Source of the DNA: AP-15 sp963733945
Lineage (GTDB): Bacteria; Pseudomonadota; Alphaproteobacteria; ATCC43930; CGMCC-115725
Length of the DNA: 64,000 nucleotides
Direction: 5' to 3'
Assembly (NCBI GenBank): GCA_963733945.1
Contig: CAVTFD010000018.1
Span: 62,001-126,000 of the forward strand
Positions within the stretch are counted from its first letter, which is position 1. Each line of letters begins with the position of its first letter. The notes beneath the pieces were generated by a model. It saw nothing but the letters and a program-made list of their open reading frames with translations. It had not been told where the DNA came from and made no database searches. The translations under genes were made by a program, and so were the position numbers. This document shows positions 52,813 through 60,278 of the stretch, one piece after another.

Positions 52813-53795
52813 GCCCGGCGGCCAAGTCGCTGCAGCTCCAGATCGTAGCTGAGTCTAAGAGCTCGGAGACGATGCCGGCTTCGGTCGTCGACTCCGCTGC
52901 GCGCCAGAGCCGGCCCGTGTTCGGCGCGATGACGATCGACGTCGAGGATTATTTTCAGGTCGAGGCTTTCTCGGCGACGATCGATCGCAAGGATTGGGAC
53001 GGCCTGCCGCAACGGGTCGAGCGCAATACCCAACGGCTGCTTGAGATCCTGGCCGAGGCGGGCGTTCAGGCCACCTTTTTCACCTTGGGCTGTATAGCGC
53101 GGCGGCATCCGTCGCTGGCCCGTCGCATTACTGCCGAAGGTCATGAGCTGGCCAGTCACGGGACCGATCACGTCCGCGTCGATCGCCAGTCTCCGGCCGC
53201 CTTTCGCGCCGATATACGCGAAAGCAAAAGAATTCTCGAGGATTCGGGCGGGGTCAAAGTAAGCGGCTATCGCGCCCCGACCTTCTCGATCGGCTCAGCC
53301 ACCGCTTGGGCTCATGAGATCCTCGGAGAGGAGGGTTATTGCTACAGTTCGAGCGTCTATCCGGTCAGGCACGATTTCTACGGCAGCCCCGACGCGCCGC
53401 GATTCCCGTTTGCTCCCTGTCCGGGGATGATCGAAATCCCGCTGACTACCGTTCGTATGTTGGGAAAGAGCATTCCCGCCTCGGGCGGAGGTTACTTCCG
53501 ACTGTTTCCGTATGCGCTGACCCGACGTCTGTTGGCCCGGGCGTGCCGCGCTGACAGCCCATCGCCGGTATTTTATCTCCATCCCTGGGAGATCGATCCC
53601 GAGCAACCGCGGCAGCGGCAGTCGCCACTGCGCTCGCGGTTTCGCCATTACTTGAACCTTGGCCGCACCGAGCCGCGCCTGCGTCAGCTGTTGCGCGAAT
53701 TCGCTTGGACGCGCATGGACCGGTTATTCCTGACCGAGCCGGCGGAGCGGTTTCCACTGATCACGGCATGGACGGATCATCGCAGGTCGCGGTAA
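52809..53795 (+). CDS. XrtA-system polysaccharide deacetylase (DUF3473)
   Basis: A 328-aa NodB-type deacetylase with the C-terminal DUF3473 extension. Metal-site residues appear in AMTIDVEDYFQVEAFS (Asp pair) and ELASHGTDHVRVDRQSP (His pair). RAPTFSIGSATAWAHEIL, ASGGGYFRLFPYALTRRL and FYLHPWEIDPEQPRQ follow. It would remove acetyl groups from the polymer. The GTG start overlaps the ATPase stop (GTGA). Confidence 0.92.
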   Translation: MSPAAKSLQLQIVAESKSSETMPASVVDSAARQSRPVFGAMTIDVEDYFQVEAFSATIDRKDWDGLPQRVERNTQRLLEILAEAGVQATFFTLGCIARRHPSLARRITAEGHELASHGTDHVRVDRQSPAAFRADIRESKRILEDSGGVKVSGYRAPTFSIGSATAWAHEILGEEGYCYSSSVYPVRHDFYGSPDAPRFPFAPCPGMIEIPLTTVRMLGKSIPASGGGYFRLFPYALTRRLLARACRADSPSPVFYLHPWEIDPEQPRQRQSPLRSRFRHYLNLGRTEPRLRQLLREFAWTRMDRLFLTEPAERFPLITAWTDHRRSR

Positions 53796-54811
53796 GACCG
53801 TTCCAGCCGGATGATTCTGGACGGTGGGACGATTTCGTCCGAGACTGCGCGGCCGGGACGTTCTTCCACCTGTCGCCGTGGCGGCGGGTGATCGAGCGCG
53901 CCTTTGGCCATCGCACTCATTATCTGCTCGCCGAGCGCGCCGGCAATTTGACCGGGGTGCTACCGCTCACTCATGTTAAATCGGCGCTGTTCGGATCCTC
54001 CCTGATTGCGAATGCGTTTGGGGTCCAGGGCGGTCCGATCGCCGACGACGACGCGAGCACGCGCGCGCTCGAGGACGAAGCCGTGCGGCTGATGGACAAG
54101 CTCGGAGTGCCGGTGCTCGAAATGCGAGGCGCATCGGAGAGCCGCGCCGATTGGCCGACCAAGAAGGGGCTGTACGCGATCTTCCGCAAGGCGGTCGATC
54201 CCTCGGTCGAAGCCAATCTGAAGGCGGTACCGCGAAAGCAGCGGGCGATGATCCGCAAGGGCATTCAAAACGGCTTGCAATCCGAAATCGACGACGACGT
54301 CGATCGGCTCCATCGCATCTTCGCCGAGTCCGTCCGCAATCTCGGGACGCCCGTATTTGCCAAATCATATTTTCGTATTCTCAGAGAAGAATTCCCCACC
54401 TGTTCGGACATCGTGACCGTTACCTACAACGGAGGGGCGGTGGCGGCAGTGCTCAATTTCTATTTTCGGGATGAAGTGTTGCCGTTTTATGGGGGCGGGA
54501 CAGGGATGGCGCGAGGACTCGCGGCAAATGACTTCATGTATTGGGAAGTAATGAGGAGAGCTTGCGAACGCGGCTATCGCAGTTTCGACTTTGGGCGCAG
54601 TAAGATAGGCACCGGAGCATACGCGTTCAAGCGCAATTGGGGCTTCGAGCCGACGCCGCTGATCTACCAATTCCGCTTGACGACAAAGCGGGATATGCCC
54701 GATCTGAACCCGCTGAACCCTAAATTCGCGTTTTTCATCGCTGCCTGGAAAAGATTGCCGTTGTCGCTCGCCAATCGGCTCGGGCCATTGATCGTCAAGG
54801 GGATCGGCTGA
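53768..54811 (+). CDS. XrtA-associated FemAB-family acyl/peptidyl transferase
   Basis: A 347-aa GNAT-related FemAB protein: AAGTFFHLSPWRRVIERAF near the N-terminus, then EADASTRAL-type linker, EANLKAVPRKQRAMIRKGI and FGRSKIGTGAYAFKRNWGFE near the end. The family aminoacylates lipids or peptides. In XrtA systems its substrate is unknown, and modification of the exopolysaccharide is assumed. The ATG at 53768 overlaps the deacetylase by 28 nt. Confidence 0.9.
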   Translation: MDGSSQVAVRPFQPDDSGRWDDFVRDCAAGTFFHLSPWRRVIERAFGHRTHYLLAERAGNLTGVLPLTHVKSALFGSSLIANAFGVQGGPIADDDASTRALEDEAVRLMDKLGVPVLEMRGASESRADWPTKKGLYAIFRKAVDPSVEANLKAVPRKQRAMIRKGIQNGLQSEIDDDVDRLHRIFAESVRNLGTPVFAKSYFRILREEFPTCSDIVTVTYNGGAVAAVLNFYFRDEVLPFYGGGTGMARGLAANDFMYWEVMRRACERGYRSFDFGRSKIGTGAYAFKRNWGFEPTPLIYQFRLTTKRDMPDLNPLNPKFAFFIAAWKRLPLSLANRLGPLIVKGIG

Positions 54812-54813
54812 CC

Positions 54814-56478
54814 ATGGATATCCTCCGTAAGCGGGGATCGTTGGATAATCCAGCAAAGCCGGCGGCGGCACTCCCCATGGCTCTCCCCGCTGTTGCGACC
54901 AGCCGTGTGAGTGGCCGGGCATCGGCGGCTTGCTCCTGGGGCGCGGCGCTGTTGGTGATCGCCCTGTCGGCCGTCGTCTTTGGCTTGGTCTTTCGCCAAG
55001 AAGTGGCGTTGGCGGTACGGGTTTGGATCTCTTCGACCGCTTACAATCACGGCTTTCTGATCTTACCGCTCGTGGTGTATCTGCTGTGGGAACGGCGGGC
55101 GGTGATTGCCGCTATGTCACCTGCTCCGGCGTTCTGGCCGTTGTTGCTGATGCCGGTGCTGTCGGCGGTCTGGCTTGTCGCTGCGATCCTCGACATCAAC
55201 GAGGGTCGGCAGCTGATGCTCGTGGCGATGTTCGAAGTCGTTTTGCTGGTGGCGCTCGGTCCGCGGGTCTTCAGGCGCCTGCTGGCTCCGTTGCTGTTTT
55301 TGTTCTTTCTGGTGCCGAGCGGCGCCTTTCTGGTCCCGACATTGCAGACGATCACCGCCAAGATCGTCGTCGCTGGGCTGCATACCCTTCATATCCCAGT
55401 TTTTTCCGATGGCTATATGATCGAGATACCCGAGGGCAATTTCGAGATCGCCGAAGCTTGCGCCGGTTTGCGGTTTCTAGTCGCCTCGGCTGTGTTCGGC
55501 TGTTTTTTTGCCATCGTCATGTACCGGAGCTTTCTGCGCCGGGCGGTATTCATCGCGCTGTCGCTAACGGTGCCGATCGGCGCCAATGGCATGCGGGCCT
55601 TGGGGATCATCGTATTAGCTCATCTCGAAGGCAGCGCCGCGGCGGTCGAAGCCGACCATATCATCTATGGCTGGCTGTTCTTCTCGCTGGTGATCCTGCT
55701 GCTGATCGCGATCGGGATGGCGTTTGTCGACAAGCGGGACCGCCGTCCGTCTGTTCTACCGCTGCCGACACCGAGCCCGCCGGCCTGGCGGTTCGCCGTC
55801 GCCGTCGGTGCTGCCGTTGTGCTCGCGGTAGCCGGCCCGGCCTACGCGGCCAGGCTCGACAGCGACTTCCCGGCTTCGGCGGTGCCGCGCGCCGGCAGCC
55901 CGCGGGTCGATCCGCCGTGGCGTCTGGTCGTCGGCGTCGATTGGCGGCCGGTGGTGCGCGACGCCGACCGCGAGTTCCTGCAAAGTTTCGCCGAGCCCGG
56001 CTCCGGCGTCGTCGTCCGCTTTATCGCGCTCTATCGCCTGCGGGTTGTCGGCAGTGCGCTGACCAGCAGCGAAAATCGTGTTGCCGATGACCGGCAGTGG
56101 CGCGTAGCGCAACGAGGGGATGCCGAGCTGTCGCTGGCCGGTCAGAAGGTCGGCGTGACGAGCACCCAGATCGTCAGCGGGCCGCATCGTCGCCTGGTGT
56201 GGTCGTTTTATGTGGTCGACGGAAAAATCGTCGGTGGCCTGCTCGAAGCCAAGCTGTTGCAGGCGCGTGCCGTGTTGCTGCGGCGCGCGCCGGTAGGCGC
56301 GTTTGTCGCGGTCGCGGCGAGCATGGACGATCCCGACGATCGCGCCGCTGGCCAGCTCGCGCGTTTCCTGCGGGCGACGCAGCCTCTGCCACAATACCTC
56401 GACACATTGCCCCGGAGCGGTAGGGCGGGTGGAGCAGCGCGCAACCCGCCACAGTTCAGCGGGCGTGACGGCGGGTGA
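54814..56478 (+). CDS. xrtA: Exosortase A (XrtA) fused to an EpsI domain
   Basis: A 554-aa polytopic membrane protein. Exosortase cleaves PEP-CTERM tails and attaches the protein to the surface. The catalytic triad is visible: Cys216 in EIAEACAGLRFL, Arg261 in GANGMRALGIIVLAHL and His282 in DHIIYGWLFF. About eight membrane helices are seen. From about residue 330 the soluble EpsI domain follows (AARLDSDFPASAVPRAG, VRFIALYRLRVVGSAL, VWSFYVVDGKIVGG). The last 25 or so residues come from a palindromic repeat. No PEP-CTERM protein is encoded in the window. Confidence 0.93.
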   Translation: MDILRKRGSLDNPAKPAAALPMALPAVATSRVSGRASAACSWGAALLVIALSAVVFGLVFRQEVALAVRVWISSTAYNHGFLILPLVVYLLWERRAVIAAMSPAPAFWPLLLMPVLSAVWLVAAILDINEGRQLMLVAMFEVVLLVALGPRVFRRLLAPLLFLFFLVPSGAFLVPTLQTITAKIVVAGLHTLHIPVFSDGYMIEIPEGNFEIAEACAGLRFLVASAVFGCFFAIVMYRSFLRRAVFIALSLTVPIGANGMRALGIIVLAHLEGSAAAVEADHIIYGWLFFSLVILLLIAIGMAFVDKRDRRPSVLPLPTPSPPAWRFAVAVGAAVVLAVAGPAYAARLDSDFPASAVPRAGSPRVDPPWRLVVGVDWRPVVRDADREFLQSFAEPGSGVVVRFIALYRLRVVGSALTSSENRVADDRQWRVAQRGDAELSLAGQKVGVTSTQIVSGPHRRLVWSFYVVDGKIVGGLLEAKLLQARAVLLRRAPVGAFVAVAASMDDPDDRAAGQLARFLRATQPLPQYLDTLPRSGRAGGAARNPPQFSGRDGG

Positions 56479-56503
56479 CGCTTCGCTCACCCGCCCTACG
56501 CTT
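56415..56503. repeat. Palindromic repeat at the end of the exosortase operon
   Basis: Two inverted arms share the core: GGTAGGGCGGGTGGAGCAGC near the left and CTTCGCTCACCCGCCCTACG near the right. An internal hairpin (GGCGGGTGACGCTTCGCTCACCCGCC) lies at the right. It is the same kind of repeat as those elsewhere in the window, with the arms GTAGGGCGGGTG/CACCCGCCCTAC. It overlaps the exosortase C-terminus and may also terminate transcription. Confidence 0.7.
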
Positions 56504-56600
56504 GCTGCACCGTCAGGATCGACAAGATCCGCAACATCTTTCCGCGCCGGCCCCGCCAAAGGTCAGGTCAGCCGAGCTGACCCATATAATTCATGGCGAT

Positions 56601-56954
56601 CTACTTGTTCTCGTCCATAATGCGCTGAGCTAAGGAGCTTATCGAATCGACCTCATATTTATATACTCGCGCTCGTTCTAACCATAGTGCTGGCTTCGCA
56701 TCGGACGCATGGGCGAATATCGCCAATCTTCCACATTTGGGACACTCATATGCCTGAAGCATATTAGATCTATTCAGAATGAGGTCATAAACTCGTTGCT
56801 CATACGCCGCATCGGACTGGGCTTGGCGATGTACCTCTACAAGCGCATCAACTAATGGTTCAATAAGCTTTTCCCACGCGATCATGAAACCTTGCGGGTT
56901 TGGAAGCAGAGATAGATCGATACTTTCACCGCACAAACATGTAAGCTTGGGCAA
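56601..56954 (-). CDS. Zinc-ribbon protein directly behind an eCIS-type toxin, candidate immunity protein
   Basis: A 117-aa protein starting with TTG (56954), 12 nt after the stop of the toxin-like gene. The ribosome site TAGGAG includes the toxin's own stop codon. Zinc-ligand pairs are CLCG near the N-terminus and CPKCG at about residue 72. Between them is a helical region (MIAWEKLIEPLVDALVEVHR). Small genes in this position usually encode immunity proteins. No known immunity family is recognised, so the role is inference. Confidence 0.6.
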   Translation of the reverse strand: MPKLTCLCGESIDLSLLPNPQGFMIAWEKLIEPLVDALVEVHRQAQSDAAYEQRVYDLILNRSNMLQAYECPKCGRLAIFAHASDAKPALWLERARVYKYEVDSISSLAQRIMDENK

Positions 56955-56965
56955 AGAAGTAACTC

Positions 56966-59341
56966 CTAAGGAGGTGAATCTACGACAATTGTACCGTCTT
57001 TTACGACGATGACCCGACCGATATTGTGGTCGGGCGTTCTCAGTACATCATTCGCTATGGTATTGGCTTGTTCGATTGAAAGTTGGCCACTCGTGCCTTC
57101 GCCGAGTCTTACCACCGCAACCTTGGCTTGGCTGCTCTTGAGAATTATGTTGGAAACGATGCTGGCCGTATTTCTCGTCCGTGGTTCAAACAGATCAGCG
57201 GAGATTTTGGTGCCGTCTGGTTTGACGAACCTATAATCGCCGCTCCGGTTCCCTGGTATCTTAGATTCAGCTTCTCCCTCCACGCGGCTTATTCCTTTGA
57301 GGATGCCAGCCTGGGCCTTGCTGTCAAGCATCCTGCCAGTTTCGATCTCAGAACCTGTCGCTTTAGGATTGTTGTTTACGTACGGCCGCTCGGGACCCCT
57401 CACTGGCGGTTCGACCTGCGGCGAGGAAGGAGCGGCTTTGGGAGGTTCGACCTGCGGCGTGGGAGGAGCGGCTCTGGGAGGTTCGGTCGGGGACGCACGA
57501 GGAGCGGTCACCGGGGGTTCCGGCACAGACCTACCAAAGACCTTCTTGAGAGCGCTGCGCCCACCAAATAAAAGGGCAAGGACAGCGACACCGCCCACGG
57601 TGCCTCGTTCAACCCGCTCGCCGGGGGTTAGCTTCCGTCCGGTGGCCGCATCCTCCCCGGTCCAGGCTTCCTCTATGCCCGTCGCGCCTATGGTGTCCAG
57701 GAACGATCGGAAGATTCCGGCGCCGGGCCGCCCTTTGTAGGCGCTTTGTCCCGCACGGTCATGGAGCGCCGAAACAAACCCATATATGAACAGGATGGCG
57801 CCCGCGATGACGAGTGCGGCTGTGAAGGTCAGAGCGCCGGCCATAAAAACGCCGGCTGCTAAGAAGATAGCAGTTCCGAGTAGTAGAACGGTCGCGAAAC
57901 CTTTGGCGACTGTACCGAGCGCGCGCAATAACCCCGCATACCACGGATCTTCATCATCTTTGTTCTGTCGTGCCTTTTTTCCCTCCTGTTTCTTTATTTC
58001 ATCCTCGAGTCGGCGAAGCCCCGCGATCTCAGCTATGGCGCTCTGCTCGACGAAATCTTCTAAGGCTTGCTGTTGTTGTGTGGGCGAAAGAAAAAAATGA
58101 TCGAACATCGGATCGTGAAGCTTTGCGAGTTCCGAGATGGATTGGGAGTGACCTATATCACGGCCGTTTCCTCGAGGTGGAGTGTGCCAATCCGTAAGGC
58201 CCTCAGCAATATCGATACCCTGATTTTTGAGATTGGCTTTGGAATACTTTATGTCGACATGCCATCTGAAAGAGGAGTACCCTGGTGTCCGAAGTTGTTG
58301 AGAATCCGATTTCTTGGAATCAAAAGGTGCAAAGAAAGAAGTATCGGCCTCGATGACCAAAATCGCTTCGTGACCGGAAACCGTCCGGATCCAGACTTTG
58401 CGCCTGTATTGCAACAAGCCGACGGACTTAGGTGGCGTCTCGCAGAAGTGGCCAGGAGTGATGGCAAGCCCATGCTCGATTGTAATGTCGCGCCCTGCAG
58501 GTTTGTGCCCAGATTCCCCTCGCATTACCGGCTTGTCCGGCCACGGCTGACAACCGACTGATGTTCCCGTATCCGGTGGTAGTGGCTGCCGCTGTATCAT
58601 TGGTACCGATCGTTGTTGCACCACGTGCGCCAATTCGTGCGCCAACAACCGCCGTCCTGTCTGCGTGCCCGGTGCTAAGCGACCCGTGCCGAACACAATT
58701 TTTTGCCCCACCGTGTAGGCTTGGGCCTTCATCTCCCGCGCTGATTGATTGGCTGCCGTATCGGAATGCAGTCGTACCGCTCCGAAATCATGCCCGAACC
58801 GCGGCTCGAAATATGCGCGGGTCGATTCATCCAGAGGCTGCCCTGGCGACTGCAACACCTGATACACGCTGGCCGGCGTCTCACTGACGCCGACTTCGGC
58901 CGTCCCAGTCTCCTTTCTTTGCAGTTCTTCTTCGTCCTCTTCGCAGGCCGCGCATTTGCGGCTGACCTGCGGCCGGGCGGAGCCAGTCACGGCATCCGGC
59001 GCTGGCATGCGCATCACCTGGTCGGCGACGCGGTCGGCCTCGTGCTCAAGGGGATCGTTGACTGCTCCGACAACGAGTTTCGGCTGAATGATCCCCGGCA
59101 GCGGGTATGAAGGCTGAGATCGGCTCGTCCGCTCGGGCGGGAAGAGCGGGATCTTGCCGAAATTCCATGCGAGACGGCGCGGTGGTGCCGGGTTGGTCAG
59201 GTTTTCAAGGACGATTTCTCGCTCACGCTCGCCGTCGCGCTCGTTCCTGGCCTGGAGCGAGGTCGGCTGTCCAAATCTGCCGGTCGAGCCGGCATCTCCT
59301 CTGGTCTGTGTAGTTGCAACCCTCGGGGCAAATATGATCAA
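56966..59341 (-). CDS. DUF4157 (eCIS core-type) protein with C-terminal CdiA-like toxin domain
   Basis: A 791-aa multidomain protein. At about residues 90-125 is HEADRVADQVMRM, then a Cys pair (SRKCAACEEDEEELQ) and GHDFGAVRLHSDTAANQSAR, ending in the metalloprotease-like LLAHELAHVVQQ (about residues 232-243). This is the DUF4157 eCIS-core signature. A middle domain has no family I know. Hydrophobic helices follow (about 480-530: VLLLGTAIFLAAGVFMAGA). A Pro-rich repeat linker comes next. The last 100 residues (GDYRFVKPDGTKISADLFEP ... RVIVVKDGTIVVD) resemble CdiA-CT tRNase/nuclease domains. It starts with TTG, and the start is uncertain. AT-richer than the neighbours. Confidence 0.82.
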   Translation of the reverse strand: MIIFAPRVATTQTRGDAGSTGRFGQPTSLQARNERDGEREREIVLENLTNPAPPRRLAWNFGKIPLFPPERTSRSQPSYPLPGIIQPKLVVGAVNDPLEHEADRVADQVMRMPAPDAVTGSARPQVSRKCAACEEDEEELQRKETGTAEVGVSETPASVYQVLQSPGQPLDESTRAYFEPRFGHDFGAVRLHSDTAANQSAREMKAQAYTVGQKIVFGTGRLAPGTQTGRRLLAHELAHVVQQRSVPMIQRQPLPPDTGTSVGCQPWPDKPVMRGESGHKPAGRDITIEHGLAITPGHFCETPPKSVGLLQYRRKVWIRTVSGHEAILVIEADTSFFAPFDSKKSDSQQLRTPGYSSFRWHVDIKYSKANLKNQGIDIAEGLTDWHTPPRGNGRDIGHSQSISELAKLHDPMFDHFFLSPTQQQQALEDFVEQSAIAEIAGLRRLEDEIKKQEGKKARQNKDDEDPWYAGLLRALGTVAKGFATVLLLGTAIFLAAGVFMAGALTFTAALVIAGAILFIYGFVSALHDRAGQSAYKGRPGAGIFRSFLDTIGATGIEEAWTGEDAATGRKLTPGERVERGTVGGVAVLALLFGGRSALKKVFGRSVPEPPVTAPRASPTEPPRAAPPTPQVEPPKAAPSSPQVEPPVRGPERPYVNNNPKATGSEIETGRMLDSKAQAGILKGISRVEGEAESKIPGNRSGDYRFVKPDGTKISADLFEPRTRNTASIVSNIILKSSQAKVAVVRLGEGTSGQLSIEQANTIANDVLRTPDHNIGRVIVVKDGTIVVDSPP
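57408..57515. repeat. 36-bp tandem repeat, three units, coding for a Pro-rich linker
   Basis: The unit begins GGTTCGACCTGCGGCG and recurs every 36 bases at 57408, 57444 and 57480, with a truncated fourth GGTTC at 57516. Units 1 and 2 are near-identical and unit 3 is diverged. On the coding strand it gives about 12 residues per unit (PQVEPPKAAPSS-like). It separates the membrane segment from the toxin-like domain and could vary in copy number by slippage. Confidence 0.85.
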
Positions 59342-59436
59342 CCGCCAACCGATGAGATTAGTTCGAAAAGAGCAACCGCGCCGTTCTGCTTCCCGGTAGG
59401 GTCGTCCCCGGCATTATGATGCCAGGCTATCCTTCG

Positions 59437-60225
59437 TCACGCGTTCCTCCCGGCGGGGGGAAGCGCGATCTGGCGGATTGCCGGGGGCGGGTCGCCGATT
59501 GGCGCCTCTCCGGCGGGCAGGATGATGTTTTGATAGGTTGCGGCGCCGAGGGTGGGTTGAAAGGCTGTCTTGCTCAGATACACCGGCTGGGCGTTTGCGT
59601 TGGCGATCTCGACAAAGAGTGGGGAGGAGGTCTGAGTTGCCGGCTGGGCTGGTTCCGATTGCTGGTCCTCCTCACCGGGATGGGTACGGCCTGCCTCAGC
59701 TTGCGACCGGCGACGGCGGGGTGATGATGAGCCAGTCTCACTTTGAGAGGATGCGGGCTCGCCTGCAAAGCTGATCAGGAAGTAGCCGGTGCTGTCGGTG
59801 TAGGTGAAGCCATAGACGCTTTGGTAGGCGTTCTTCGCGTCGACCAAGAAGACGGTGTAGGCGGAAACCGGCTGCAGTTGGGCATTGTAGACGTGGCCGT
59901 AGAGCGCCCATCCCGTCGCCGAGACCTGCGGCGTTGCCGCGCTGACCTGCTGGTTGAGGATCGTGACCCGCGCGACGGTCGCCTTGGATGCCGTCACCTT
60001 GGCCTCGGCGGCGGCGGCCTGCGGGGAGCCGGCGCCGAACCGCGCCGTGATGCTGGCGGCGGCGCGCGTCTGTTGCGCTAGGCGAGCATTATAAATATTG
60101 CTCGATGACTGAACGGCTTGGGTGGCGGCGCTGTCGGCAGTGCTTAACTCACTGGCAACACTGTTGTTGATCTCCGCGACGGTCGGGGACGTCGTGGATG
60201 AGCCGGGCTGAGTTGGAGCGCTCAT
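59437..60225 (-). CDS. Carboxypeptidase-regulatory-like protein of an eCIS-type locus, unknown function
   Basis: A 262-aa protein. The ATG at 60225 (MSAPTQPGSSTTSPTVAEIN) follows AAGGA. The N-terminal half is an Ala/Thr/Ser-rich helix (AEINNSVASELSTADSAATQ ... ARLAQQTRAAASITARFGAG). The middle reads WALYGHVYNAQLQPVSAYTV, FLVDAKNAYQ and FTYTDSTGYFLISFAG, an Ig-like carboxypeptidase regulatory fold. A charged, low-complexity linker follows (SSPRRRRSQAEAGRTHPGEE). No signal peptide. Its neighbours suggest a particle-associated role. Confidence 0.65.
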   Translation of the reverse strand: MSAPTQPGSSTTSPTVAEINNSVASELSTADSAATQAVQSSSNIYNARLAQQTRAAASITARFGAGSPQAAAAEAKVTASKATVARVTILNQQVSAATPQVSATGWALYGHVYNAQLQPVSAYTVFLVDAKNAYQSVYGFTYTDSTGYFLISFAGEPASSQSETGSSSPRRRRSQAEAGRTHPGEEDQQSEPAQPATQTSSPLFVEIANANAQPVYLSKTAFQPTLGAATYQNIILPAGEAPIGDPPPAIRQIALPPAGRNA

Positions 60226-60278
60226 GAAAAGAATATCCTTTCGTCGGGGCTTTCTTGTGTCTCTTCCTGATTGCGAGG

